Positions 1 through 6,768 of a DNA stretch of 12,312 nt are shown here, piece after piece. Position 1 is the first letter of the stretch; every line of letters starts with the position of its first letter. Where the stretch lies: assembly GCA_002393815.1 (NCBI GenBank), contig DGUB01000142.1:1-12312 (forward strand), read 5' to 3'. The translations under genes were made by a program, and so were the position numbers. Source of the DNA: Ruminococcus sp. UBA4321. GTDB lineage: Bacteria > Bacillota > Clostridia > Oscillospirales > Ruminococcaceae. The notes below the pieces were generated by a model. That model searched no databases, had not been told where the DNA came from, and worked only from the letters and a program-made list of their open reading frames with translations.

Positions 1-718
1 GTACATTATAAGTATCTACCAGCAGAGTGCAGTCATCCGGATAGACTTTCGCATAAGCTCTGAAAGCATCAAGTTCAGTATCGAACATCTGCACGAAGCT
101 GTGCGCCATCGTGCCGAGTGCCGGAATCTGAAAGGCTCTGTCCGCGATTGCACAAGCTGTTCCGGCAACACCGCCGATATAGGAAGCCCTTGCGCCGAGA
201 ATCGCGCCATCATAGCCCTGCGCCCTTCTCGAACCGAATTCCATGACAGGACGCCCCTGCGCCGCGGTAACAATCCGGTTTGCTTTCGTGGCGATTAAAC
301 TCTGATGATTGATGCTTAACAGAATCATGGTTTCGACAAGCTGTGCCTGCATGGCTTCTCCGCGGACGGTCAGAATCGGCTCAGAAGGGAATATCGGTGT
401 ACCCTCCGGAACTGCCCACACATCACAGGTGAACTTGAAGTTTTTCAGATATTCCAGAAACTTTTCACAGAACAGGTTCTTGCTTCTTAAATAGGCAATA
501 TCTTCCTCCGTAAATTTCAGATTTTTCAGATATTTGATAACCTGTTCCAGACCGGCGGCGATGGCATAAGCGGCATCATCGGGGGCTTTGCGGTAGAACA
601 TATCGAAATAGGCGATTTTGTTTCCGCATCCGTTTTCGAGGAAACCGTTTCCCATAGTCAGCTCATAGAAATCGACGAGCATCGTTAAATTTCTGTTATC
701 CAGTGTTAAATTACTCAT
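1..718 (-). CDS. pncB: Nicotinate phosphoribosyltransferase, N-terminal 239 residues (3' end beyond window)
   Basis: Cytosolic enzyme of the Preiss-Handler NAD salvage route; it joins nicotinate to PRPP, with ATP hydrolysis, to give nicotinate mononucleotide. The frame is open from ATG at 718 to the window edge, about half of the usual 480-490 residues. Family motifs seen are DFYELTM (residues 16-22), EFGSRRAQG (160-168), GTMAHSFVQMF (202-212, containing H206, which aligns with the histidine phosphorylated in the family) and LLVDTYNV at the cut end. The start is supported by a GGAGG site 10 bases upstream, lying inside the 3' end of the nicotinamidase gene; the two genes overlap by 8 bases, so translation is probably coupled. 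The enzyme uses the product of its upstream neighbour. Identification is by recognised motifs, and I am confident of the family. Confidence 0.93.
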   Translation of the reverse strand, partial: MSNLTLDNRNLTMLVDFYELTMGNGFLENGCGNKIAYFDMFYRKAPDDAAYAIAAGLEQVIKYLKNLKFTEEDIAYLRSKNLFCEKFLEYLKNFKFTCDVWAVPEGTPIFPSEPILTVRGEAMQAQLVETMILLSINHQSLIATKANRIVTAAQGRPVMEFGSRRAQGYDGAILGARASYIGGVAGTACAIADRAFQIPALGTMAHSFVQMFDTELDAFRAYAKVYPDDCTLLVDTYNV

Positions 719-1325
719 GATAAATTACCTCCGAAGTTAATTTGATTCCAGCCTGTGCCATGATTTCAAGAGCGGCATTCTGCATGGAATCGGCGTTATG
801 ATTGGGCGCGTCGTAAGTTTCAACAGCGTTCACAGGAAGCAGAACTTCAAGATTTCTGTTCTCCTGATTGCAGAACGTTTTCAGGGTTAAGCAGAACTGC
901 ATCACACAGATATCTGTGCAGACTCCGCAGACGACAATTCTTTCAAGCTGTTGATTTTCTTTCAGAAATTTCTGAAATTCCGGTGTCAGGAATCCGTTTG
1001 TAGAATTCTTTTCAATTTTGAGATAGCCGCCGATTTTCTGTAGTTCCGGGGCGATTTCGGATTCCGAAGTGCCTCTGATGCAGTGCGGCGGAAACGAATT
1101 GAATTCGATACAGTCCGGCTCATGGCAGTCCGCGAACGCCACACACGGCAGATTCTTTTCCTGAAAGAATTTCAGGAGCTTTTCGCATTCCGGCAGAACC
1201 GATGCCGAACGCGGACTTGATAACACGCCCTCTGTTAAGAAACCGTTCACCATATCAACGATAACAAGAGCAGTTTTGTCATCCAGAAAGACTTTGCTTT
1301 CTGTAGGGGTTAAATTTTGCATCAT
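711..1325 (-). CDS. pncA: Nicotinamidase (isochorismatase-fold amidohydrolase)
   Basis: Hydrolyses nicotinamide to nicotinate and ammonia, the first step of the deamidating NAD salvage pathway. It has 204 residues from the ATG at 1325. The isochorismatase-fold catalytic triad is visible: D24 in IVDMVNGF, K106 in IEKNSTNGF, and C140 in CGVCTDICV. The segment ADCHEP followed by FPPHCIRGT supplies the expected metal-binding Asp/His residues (D66, H68, H81). An in-frame ATG at 1349 would add 8 residues, but AGAAGGA lies about 8 bases before the ATG at 1325, so the shorter start is preferred; a second ATG follows directly at 1322. The preceding gene stops 4 bases upstream and the following pncB overlaps by 8 bases, so this is a tight operon. 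The nicotinamidase assignment over other isochorismatase-family hydrolases rests on the FPPHC-GT motif and on the pncB and nrtR neighbours. Confidence 0.92.
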   Translation of the reverse strand: MMQNLTPTESKVFLDDKTALVIVDMVNGFLTEGVLSSPRSASVLPECEKLLKFFQEKNLPCVAFADCHEPDCIEFNSFPPHCIRGTSESEIAPELQKIGGYLKIEKNSTNGFLTPEFQKFLKENQQLERIVVCGVCTDICVMQFCLTLKTFCNQENRNLEVLLPVNAVETYDAPNHNADSMQNAALEIMAQAGIKLTSEVIYHE

Positions 1326-1346
1326 AAAATCAATCCTTCTTTCTGT
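1322..1346. repeat. Junction direct repeat, copy B (unknown gene / pncA)
   Basis: The 25-base partner of the repeat at 1701-1726. It again encodes an RKKD-stop terminus, AGAAGGA and a start codon on the minus strand. The two copies bracket the unrecognised 124-aa gene exactly, so recombination between them would remove that gene and leave an intact nrtR-pncA junction. Confidence 0.85.
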
Positions 1347-1704
1347 CATATTTGAAATGACCGTAATTTATGTTATAAAAGCGAATCAGCTCCAGAATCT
1401 GTTCTTCTGAAAAATGGATTTTTCCGTAAATTTCCATGATTTTTCCGCCTTGTTCCCAGACTGCGCCATGTGTCTTATCTGTCAGGATGATATATTCATA
1501 ATCATCCGGCTCACCGCAGTGCTTGATAAGACCATCCGGAATATAAGCGCACATAGTCAGATAAAAACTTCTGTTTTCGTCTGTAAGGGCAATTTCAGGA
1601 AAGAAATAATTTCTGAAATGTTTATACAGTCTGCTGTGCAGATTACAGGCATATTTGAAGCGGAACTGAAGTTCCGGAGGACTGTCGATAAACATCAGAT
1701 TCAT
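1330..1704 (-). CDS. Unrecognised 124-aa protein in NAD salvage operon
   Basis: I do not recognise this protein. It is a soluble-looking 124-residue product with no signal peptide or membrane segment. It is rich in aromatic residues (many Tyr and Phe), contains three Cys, and ends in a basic tail, DRKKD. The middle reads MCAYIPDGLIKHCGEPDDY, then EYIILTDKTHGAVWEQGGK, which suggests a small alpha/beta domain, and the C-terminal third (HFSEEQILELIRFYNINYG) is probably helical. The start at 1704 has AGAAGGA 13 bases upstream, inside the end of the regulator gene, so the frame is well supported as translated. It lies between the nrtR-like gene and pncA with gaps of only 5 and 4 bases, so it is co-transcribed with NAD salvage. 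It is bracketed by near-identical junction repeats. No function can be assigned from sequence; a role linked to nicotinamide metabolism is only guilt by association. Confidence 0.75.
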   Translation of the reverse strand: MNLMFIDSPPELQFRFKYACNLHSRLYKHFRNYFFPEIALTDENRSFYLTMCAYIPDGLIKHCGEPDDYEYIILTDKTHGAVWEQGGKIMEIYGKIHFSEEQILELIRFYNINYGHFKYDRKKD

Positions 1705-1726
1705 AAAAATCAGTCCTTCTTTCTGT
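1701..1726. repeat. Junction direct repeat, copy A (nrtR / unknown gene)
   Basis: This 26-base stretch encodes, on the minus strand, the RKKD-stop end of the regulator, the AGAAGGA ribosome binding site and the ATG of the next gene. It matches the copy at 1322-1346 with one substitution and one single-base gap. Confidence 0.85.
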
Positions 1727-2366
1727 AGATTCTGCTTGGTCGGTGTTTGCTTCCGGAAGTGTGCTTTTCCGTCGGCTGAATCTTGTCAGCGATTTTCTTC
1801 CGGAAGTTCGCTTTGTAGAGTTTCTGACCGAGCAGAATTTCATAAATTTTCTGTAACTGCGGAAGCGTGAATTCTTCCGGCACGAGTGAGAATGCAATAT
1901 CCGTATAGCTGACTTTGTTCCGGATGCGTTCCCGTCCGTAACGGATAATTTCACGATGGTCGAACGCGATATCCTCACGCTGGAGAATTTCTTCAACAGG
2001 GGAGAACTTTTCCCGTTCGGAATCGGGTATCTGTGAATCCGGCACAAGCGCGTAATAAGAAACCGAAATGATTCTCATTCTGGGGTCGCGGTCGAGTGCG
2101 CCCCATGTATAGAGCTGTTCCAGATAAATATCATGCAGACCGGTTTTCTGGTATAACGCTCTTTGGGCGGCTTCGTCGAGGGTTTCGTCTATCCGGACGA
2201 ACACGCCCGGCAGAGAAAGCTTTCCGATAAAGGGATACTGTGTCCTCTCCGTCAGGAGAACCTGCAAGGTTTCCTCCCGGACGGTGAATAAAACCAAATC
2301 GACTGCAACGGACGGCTTCTGAAATCCGGAGCTGTCATATTCTTTTAAGAATTCCTGTTCTGTCAA
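1710..2366 (-). CDS. nrtR: NrtR-like transcriptional regulator (degenerate Nudix domain plus winged helix)
   Basis: Predicted repressor of NAD metabolism; NrtR proteins sense ADP-ribose or related NAD metabolites through a Nudix domain and bind DNA through a C-terminal winged helix. Here 218 residues divide into a Nudix fold (about 15-140) and a winged-helix region (about 145-218) with PEEFTLPQLQKIYEILLGQ, YKANFRKKI and a RPSRIYR tail typical of the family. The Nudix box at 55-77 is degenerate: E61 and R69 remain, but the catalytic REUXEE glutamates are replaced by A70, Q73 and K74, so it should not hydrolyse. The start is TTG at 2366, with AGGTGA six bases upstream; an ATG nearby is out of frame. 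It is the first gene of the salvage operon, so it probably represses itself together with pncA and pncB through the repeats at the promoter. A plain Nudix hydrolase is unlikely given the box and the context. Confidence 0.88.
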   Translation of the reverse strand: MTEQEFLKEYDSSGFQKPSVAVDLVLFTVREETLQVLLTERTQYPFIGKLSLPGVFVRIDETLDEAAQRALYQKTGLHDIYLEQLYTWGALDRDPRMRIISVSYYALVPDSQIPDSEREKFSPVEEILQREDIAFDHREIIRYGRERIRNKVSYTDIAFSLVPEEFTLPQLQKIYEILLGQKLYKANFRKKIADKIQPTEKHTSGSKHRPSRIYRKKD

Positions 2367-2390
2367 AATACATCACCTGCTTTTTATAGT

Positions 2391-2409
2391 TAGTATTGAT
2401 TTGCTACTT
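2391..2409 (-). promoter_or_regulatory. Putative NrtR operator, copy 2 (just downstream of the transcription start)
   Basis: The minus strand reads AAGTAGCAAATCAATACTA, offset 34 bases from copy 1 and lying at about +5 to +23 of the predicted transcript. It keeps the same AGTA-N9-TACT ends. Tandem sites, one inside the promoter and one just after the start, are a classic repression layout. Confidence 0.6.
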
Positions 2410-2420
2410 GCTATGGCTTA

Positions 2421-2449
2421 ATTATAGTATACTTTTGCTACTTTGTCAA
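2421..2449 (-). promoter_or_regulatory. Perfect sigma-A type promoter of the NAD salvage operon
   Basis: On the minus strand the -35 box TTGACA (2444-2449) and the -10 box TATAAT (2421-2426) both match consensus exactly and are separated by 17 bases. Transcription should start near 2414, about 48 bases before the TTG start of the nrtR-like gene. Such an ideal promoter usually needs repression to be useful, which fits the operator-like repeats lying on it. Confidence 0.9.
2425..2443 (-). promoter_or_regulatory. Putative NrtR operator, copy 1 (promoter spacer)
   Basis: The minus strand reads AAGTAGCAAAAGTATACTA, filling the space between -35 and -10 and touching the -10 box. It matches copy 2 at 16 of 19 positions (AAGTAGCAAA-N3-ATACTA) and contains the inverted ends AGTA-N9-TACT. 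A protein bound here would block RNA polymerase. That the protein is the adjacent NrtR-like regulator is inference; I did not match it to a published operator consensus. Confidence 0.6.
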
Positions 2450-2724
2450 GAGGTTTTTGAAAATTTGTGATTTTTCATAAAAAATACAGAATATTTCATA
2501 AAAACAAGCCGGAAACTTTGTAGAAAATGCCAAATGTCGAAAGCCGGATTTTTCTGTCCGTTCTGAAAAAATCCGGAAATTTTCAAAATCGAACAAAAGT
2601 TTCTCGAAAACGTGTAAGTTCGTCTGACAGCGTGAATTTCATTGGTTTTCAACAATTTCCTGCATTTGTGCAAAATCGCTAAAATATAGAAATAAAATTT
2701 TATAAAATTTGTAATGCAATTTAG
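2450..2724. other. AT-rich divergent intergenic region without a supported gene
   Basis: This stretch lies between the leftward NAD promoter and the rightward dcw promoter. It is strongly AT-rich, with A- and T-runs and a twice-repeated TTTCATAAAAA. A 75-codon frame on the minus strand (2446-2673) has no recognisable domain, and its end runs into the promoter, so I do not call it. I see no mraZ, tRNA or riboswitch here; the only structure is the hairpin at 2544-2576. Confidence 0.7.
2544..2576. other. Perfect 10-bp inverted repeat (hairpin)
   Basis: CCGGATTTTT at 2544-2553 pairs exactly with AAAAATCCGG at 2567-2576 across a 13-base loop. There is no T-run directly after it on either strand, so it is not a standard terminator. 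It may be a protein-binding palindrome or chance in AT-rich DNA. Confidence 0.5.
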
Positions 2725-2753
2725 TTGCCTGTTTCTGTTGAATGTGCTATAAT
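2725..2753 (+). promoter_or_regulatory. Extended -10 promoter for the dcw operon
   Basis: The -35-like box TTGCCT (2725-2730) is followed after 17 bases by TATAAT (2748-2753), preceded by TGC, an extended -10 element. Transcription should start near 2760, giving a 5' leader of about 65 bases before rsmH. The leader begins with a small AGGC/GCCT stem (2760-2772). Confidence 0.75.
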
Positions 2754-2824
2754 TAAATCAGGCGTTAAGCCTATAGAAAAAGATAAGAACAAAAGGGAAA
2801 AACAGCGTCGAAAAGGAGGTCTCT

Positions 2825-3748
2825 ATGGAATTCGCACATATTCCGGTCTTGTTATCGGAAACTCTCGAAAATCTGGCAGTCCGTCCTGATGGAATTTATG
2901 TTGACGGCACTGTCGGCGGTGCAGGACATTCCAGAGAAATTGCTTCCCGATTAGACAAAAACGGGTTGTTAATCGGCTTGGACCGTGACCCGGATGCTGT
3001 AGCAGCCGCTACAGAACGATTGCAGGATTTTCCGGCAAAGGTGATTCAAGGCAACTACTCGCAGATGCGGCAGATTCTTGACAGCCTGAACATCCTTGCT
3101 GCTGACGGCATTCTGCTGGATTTAGGCGTTTCTTCCCATCAGCTGGATGAGGCAGAACGCGGTTTTTCCTATCATGCAGATGCTCCGTTGGATATGCGTA
3201 TGAGTCAGGAAGGCACCAGCGCATATGACATCATTAACACTTGGGACGAGCAGGCACTCAGAAAGATTCTCTATGAATATGGGGAAGAAAAATTCGCCGG
3301 CAGCATTGCCGCCGGAATCGTCCGTGCCAGAGAGAACGCTCCTGTCAGAACGACGGGAGAACTCGCAGAGCTTGTCCGTCAGGCTGTGCCGCAGAAATAC
3401 CGGAGAGATAAAAATCCCTGCAAAAAAACTTTTCAGGCAGTCCGCATTGCAGTCAATGATGAGTTTCATCATCTGCATCTTGGACTGGATGCGGCTTTTG
3501 CCTGCCTGAAACCCGGCGGAAGGCTTGCCGTGATTACATTCCATTCCCTCGAAGACCGCATTGTCAAACAGCAGTTTGCCGCGTGGTGCAGAGGGTGTAC
3601 TTGTCCGCCCGATTTTCCGCAGTGCGTCTGCGGAAACAAACCAAAGGCGAAACTCATCACACGCAAGCCCGTGACTGCCGGTTCGTCCGAACTGGAACAG
3701 AATCACAGAAGCCACAGCGCAAAACTCAGAGTCATTGAAAAATTATAA
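2825..3748 (+). CDS. rsmH: 16S rRNA (cytosine-1402-N4)-methyltransferase RsmH (MraW)
   Basis: SAM-dependent methyltransferase that modifies N4 of C1402 in the decoding centre of 16S rRNA. It has 307 residues, the usual family length. The SAM site is seen as YVDGTVGGAGHS (25-36) and GLDRDPDA (51-58), followed by LLDLGVSSHQLD (97-108), GFSYHADAPLDMRM (113-126), KKTFQAVRIAVNDE, TFHSLEDRIVK, and the C-terminal Cys-rich segment CTCPPDFPQCVCGNKPKAKLI. The ATG at 2825 follows an AAGGAGGT ribosome binding site with good spacing. It is the first gene of the dcw cluster here; the usual mraZ upstream is absent. It lies about 67 bases before ftsL, in the same direction, and is transcribed from the promoter at 2725-2753. 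Confidence 0.97.
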   Translation: MEFAHIPVLLSETLENLAVRPDGIYVDGTVGGAGHSREIASRLDKNGLLIGLDRDPDAVAAATERLQDFPAKVIQGNYSQMRQILDSLNILAADGILLDLGVSSHQLDEAERGFSYHADAPLDMRMSQEGTSAYDIINTWDEQALRKILYEYGEEKFAGSIAAGIVRARENAPVRTTGELAELVRQAVPQKYRRDKNPCKKTFQAVRIAVNDEFHHLHLGLDAAFACLKPGGRLAVITFHSLEDRIVKQQFAAWCRGCTCPPDFPQCVCGNKPKAKLITRKPVTAGSSELEQNHRSHSAKLRVIEKL

Positions 3749-3815
3749 AAAATACTCCTGAACTGCCCGGATTGTGATTCTTTCCATATCAGGAAAGGAG
3801 CTGAATCGTTCGGCT

Positions 3816-4229
3816 ATGAATGATATCGACCAGAAACTGGAGTATCCGGAACCTAAAACTGAAAAGAAAGTCTCCGTCGTCAAAGTGATTCTGGGCGCAC
3901 TTGTGTGCTTTGCACTTCTGGCGGCTGTGATTTTAAGTAACGTACAGCAGCTTCAGCTGACAAGCGAAATCACTGCAAAACAGAAAGAATATACTGACTT
4001 GCAGAGCGAGAACGTCAGAATGCAGACGGAACTTGCCGGAAAAACCTCTAACAAGAATGTACAGGAGTACGCCGAAAATGTTCTCGGTATGCACCCCCTG
4101 AACCCTTCACAGGTGGAATATATTCAGATTCAGACTGCCGATGTAGTCGAAATCCCCGAAGAAGAACAGAATGTGTTCGTCAAAGTAAAAAACGCTTTTG
4201 ACAGCTTCGTGGCATATATGAGAGGTTAG
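3816..4229 (+). CDS. ftsL: FtsL-like cell division protein
   Basis: Small bitopic membrane protein of the divisome; FtsL-type proteins bind DivIC/FtsB and help activate the FtsW-PBP synthase. From ATG 3816 it has 137 residues: a short charged cytoplasmic N-terminus (1-20), one transmembrane segment (about 21-41, VVKVILGALVCFALLAAVIL), an extracytoplasmic coiled coil (about 42-75, Gln/Glu/Lys rich heptads), and the family-typical LGMHPLNPSQVEYIQIQ (90-106), then an acidic tail. An in-frame GTG at 3774 would add 14 residues but has no ribosome site; AGGAAAGGAG at 3791-3800 points to the ATG, although the spacing (15 bases) is long. Sequence conservation in this family is low, so the call rests on topology plus position between rsmH and the division PBP. 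DivIC/septum formation initiator is the alternative name. Confidence 0.85.
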   Translation: MNDIDQKLEYPEPKTEKKVSVVKVILGALVCFALLAAVILSNVQQLQLTSEITAKQKEYTDLQSENVRMQTELAGKTSNKNVQEYAENVLGMHPLNPSQVEYIQIQTADVVEIPEEEQNVFVKVKNAFDSFVAYMRG

Positions 4230-4283
4230 TCCGCATAAGCTTGAAACAAGGCAGAAGCAAAAAAGGATACAAGGAACGAGTGC

Positions 4284-4328
4284 GCGGATTTGCCGCCGCA
4301 GAGAGAAATACGGCGGCAAAGTTTCCGC
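4284..4328 (+). other. Long GC-rich stem-loop between ftsL and the PBP gene
   Basis: TTTGCCGCCG (4289-4298) pairs perfectly with CGGCGGCAAA (4311-4320) over a 12-base loop. The stem extends with GCGGA (4284-4288) against TCCGC (4324-4328) after a 3-base bulge, giving 15 pairs in total. No T-run follows, so it is not a terminator alone; it may stabilise the upstream mRNA end or act with the terminator just downstream. Confidence 0.8.
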
Positions 4329-4349
4329 TGGTACAGAAACGACTACATG

Positions 4350-4385
4350 CAGGCAGGATACAGAAAAAATACCTGCCTGTTTTTT
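4350..4385 (+). terminator. Intrinsic terminator (or attenuator) inside the dcw cluster
   Basis: CAGGCAGG (4350-4357) and CCTGCCTG (4372-4379) form an 8-bp stem with a 14-base, A-rich loop, directly followed by six T (4380-4385). This is a textbook Rho-independent terminator, yet it lies between ftsL and the transpeptidase gene, about 40 bases before the latter. Readthrough or a further promoter must supply the downstream genes; I found no convincing promoter after it and no obvious antiterminator pairing. Confidence 0.82.
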
Positions 4386-4424
4386 AGATAATTTTCATCT
4401 TTCACAAAATCCGAGGTGAGCTGC

Positions 4425-6746
4425 TTGAACGAAACCCGAAAAGATTACGAACCGACTGCCGCCATGAAGAAAAAGGCAGTCATCGGCGCATTCGGCTTCT
4501 GTATGGCAATGGCAGCGGCAGTGATTATCAAACTGGCTCTGCTGTGCATTGTCAATCATGATGTGTATGCCGAAAAAGCCAATAACAAGCATTTCAGCCG
4601 TATCACCATCACGGCGAACCGCGGCAGCATCTACGACCGCAACGGCGAACCGCTTGCAAGAAGCGCAACGGTCTATAAAGTCTATATCGACCCGAATCAG
4701 TTCCAGAGCGATATGGAAAAAATCGGCGAAACCATGAAGGCAAGACAGGAAGCCATCGACAAAGGCGAAAAACTCGACCCGAACAAGATTGTCATGCCGA
4801 TTGAGCAACTGAAAGAAGAAGTGATTCAGACACTTGCGGAAAAATTAAACCTCACTGTCGAAAGCGTCCGCGAAGCTGCTGAAAAAGATACAAAATATTA
4901 CGTACTCCAGACACAGGTTGAGAAAAATGTCGCTGACGACCTGATGGAATATCTGAATACTTACGGACTGACTTCCATCAAGACCGAAGAAGATACAAAA
5001 CGCTACTATCCGCAGAATGAACTTGCCGCACAGGTGATAGGCTTCACCAACAGCGACGGCGACGGGCAGTACGGTCTGGAAGCGTATTATAATAAATATC
5101 TGTCCGGTACGAACGGCAGAGTGATTTCTGCAACCGATGCCAAGGGCAATGAAATGCCCTACCGGTATTCCACAACGTTTCCCGCGGAAGACGGCAGTTC
5201 GCTGTATCTCACGCTTGACATGACGTTACAGTATTATCTTGAAAAAAATCTACAGGATATGTGCGAAAAATTCGATGTTCAGAACCGTGCCTGCGGTATC
5301 ATCATGAACGCCAAAACCGGAGCCGTCTATGCAATGGGAACTTATCCCAGCTTCGACCTCAATGAACCCTCTGTTATCTACGACAAGGCAACAAGCGATT
5401 ATTTGCAGTCGCTTCCGCAGAACGAATACAAAGATGCTTATATCAACGCCCGCGAACAGCAGTGGAAAAACAAAGCCATCACGGAAATCTATGTTCCCGG
5501 CTCGGTTTTCAAGATTTTCACAACGGCAATGGCGATTGAAGAACAAGTCGTTGATGTTGAAAAAGACAGATTCGTTTGCAGTGGTGCTTATACCATTCCC
5601 GGCGTTCCCGACCCGATTCACTGTCATAAGCGTACCGGACACGGCGACCAGTCTTTCTCCGAAGCCCTGACAAATTCCTGTAACCCGGCATTTATCGAAG
5701 TCGGTCTGAGAGTCGGCATTCATAAATTTTCCCAGTATTTCAGCGCGTTCGGTCTGACCGAACAGACAGGAATCGACCTGCCCGGCGAAGGTTCCAGCAT
5801 CTACCGTCCGGAAGAAAAAATGAGTACTGTTGACCTTGCCGCCAGTGCCTTCGGACAGTCGAACTCCCTCACTCCTATGGAAATGATTACCGGCATCGCC
5901 GCGGCTATCAACGGCGGCTATCTGGTAGAACCTCACGTTGTCGACAAAATCGTCTCCAGTGAAGGCAATGTCGTGAAAAGTTTCGGCACGAATGTCAAGA
6001 GACAAGTCATCTCCGAAGAAAGTTCCGCACAAGTCCGGAAGCTTCTTCAGGCAGTTGTCGATAACAACGGCGGCTCGAATGCCTATATCAAAGGCTACGC
6101 CGTCGGCGGCAAATCCGGTACTTCCCAGAAACTCGAAACCGGTGACGAAGATAAATATGTCGCTTCCTATGCCTGCTTTGCGCCGGCAGATGACCCCGAA
6201 ATCGTGATGCTCATCATGGCTGACGAACCTATGGGCGAAAGCTATTACGGCTCGAAAGTTGTCGCCCCTTATGCGCGTATGATTCTCGAAGAAGCCCTGC
6301 CGTATCTCGGCTACTATCCGGAATATACCGACGAAGAATATGCAAAGCTTGATGTGACAATTCCGCTGCTGCTGGATTCTCAGCTCACATCCGCAGAAGA
6401 AACCCTGACCGCACTCGGTCTGCAATATGAAGTCAAAGGCAACGGCGATACCGTTGTCGGACAGTGTCCGCTGACAGGCTATACTGTATCTTCCGGCGGA
6501 ACAGTGATTCTCTACACCGAACAGGATTATGAACCCGAATTCGTCACCGTTCCGGATGTCAAGGATTATACTGCTTCCGATGCGAATCAGGCACTTGTCA
6601 ACGCCGGACTGAATCATGTTGCTGTCGGTGCATCTGCTGACAGAACAGACGTACTTGTACAGTCGCAGTCGATTCCTGCCGGCGAAATGGTAGAAGTCGG
6701 CACAGTCATTCAGCTCGATTACAGTACCAACAGTCAGGGTGACTGA
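4425..6746 (+). CDS. Division-specific class B penicillin-binding protein with two PASTA domains (SpoVD/FtsI/PBP2x type)
   Basis: Septal peptidoglycan transpeptidase that crosslinks stem peptides, working with the SEDS polymerase FtsW. From TTG 4425 it has 773 residues: cytoplasmic tail, one transmembrane anchor (about 18-43), the pedestal/dimerisation domain opening with NRGSIYDRNG (65-74), then the transpeptidase domain with SVFK (360-363, nucleophile S360), SCN (418-420) and KSGT (563-566). Two PASTA domains follow (about 643-705 and 706-770), ending in VIQLDYS. A GTG at 4416 is possible (776 residues), but GAGGTGAG at 4413-4420 fits as ribosome site for the TTG. PASTA domains in this class are known from SpoVD and PBP2x; whether this protein serves vegetative division, sporulation or both cannot be read from sequence. 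murE follows 22 bases after the stop. All active-site motifs are intact. Confidence 0.95.
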   Translation: MNETRKDYEPTAAMKKKAVIGAFGFCMAMAAAVIIKLALLCIVNHDVYAEKANNKHFSRITITANRGSIYDRNGEPLARSATVYKVYIDPNQFQSDMEKIGETMKARQEAIDKGEKLDPNKIVMPIEQLKEEVIQTLAEKLNLTVESVREAAEKDTKYYVLQTQVEKNVADDLMEYLNTYGLTSIKTEEDTKRYYPQNELAAQVIGFTNSDGDGQYGLEAYYNKYLSGTNGRVISATDAKGNEMPYRYSTTFPAEDGSSLYLTLDMTLQYYLEKNLQDMCEKFDVQNRACGIIMNAKTGAVYAMGTYPSFDLNEPSVIYDKATSDYLQSLPQNEYKDAYINAREQQWKNKAITEIYVPGSVFKIFTTAMAIEEQVVDVEKDRFVCSGAYTIPGVPDPIHCHKRTGHGDQSFSEALTNSCNPAFIEVGLRVGIHKFSQYFSAFGLTEQTGIDLPGEGSSIYRPEEKMSTVDLAASAFGQSNSLTPMEMITGIAAAINGGYLVEPHVVDKIVSSEGNVVKSFGTNVKRQVISEESSAQVRKLLQAVVDNNGGSNAYIKGYAVGGKSGTSQKLETGDEDKYVASYACFAPADDPEIVMLIMADEPMGESYYGSKVVAPYARMILEEALPYLGYYPEYTDEEYAKLDVTIPLLLDSQLTSAEETLTALGLQYEVKGNGDTVVGQCPLTGYTVSSGGTVILYTEQDYEPEFVTVPDVKDYTASDANQALVNAGLNHVAVGASADRTDVLVQSQSIPAGEMVEVGTVIQLDYSTNSQGD

Positions 6747-6768
6747 TAGAATTTTAGGAGATGGATTT

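Noticed and set aside
2446..2673. 75-codon minus-strand frame in the intergenic region
   Set aside because: It is AT-rich with no domain, no good ribosome site, and it ends within the consensus promoter region of the NAD operon.
4230..4283. Possible promoter (TTGAAA near 4240) after ftsL
   Set aside because: The partner -10 at 17-18 bases is poor (GATACA), and it would lie upstream of the terminator, so it cannot explain expression past it.
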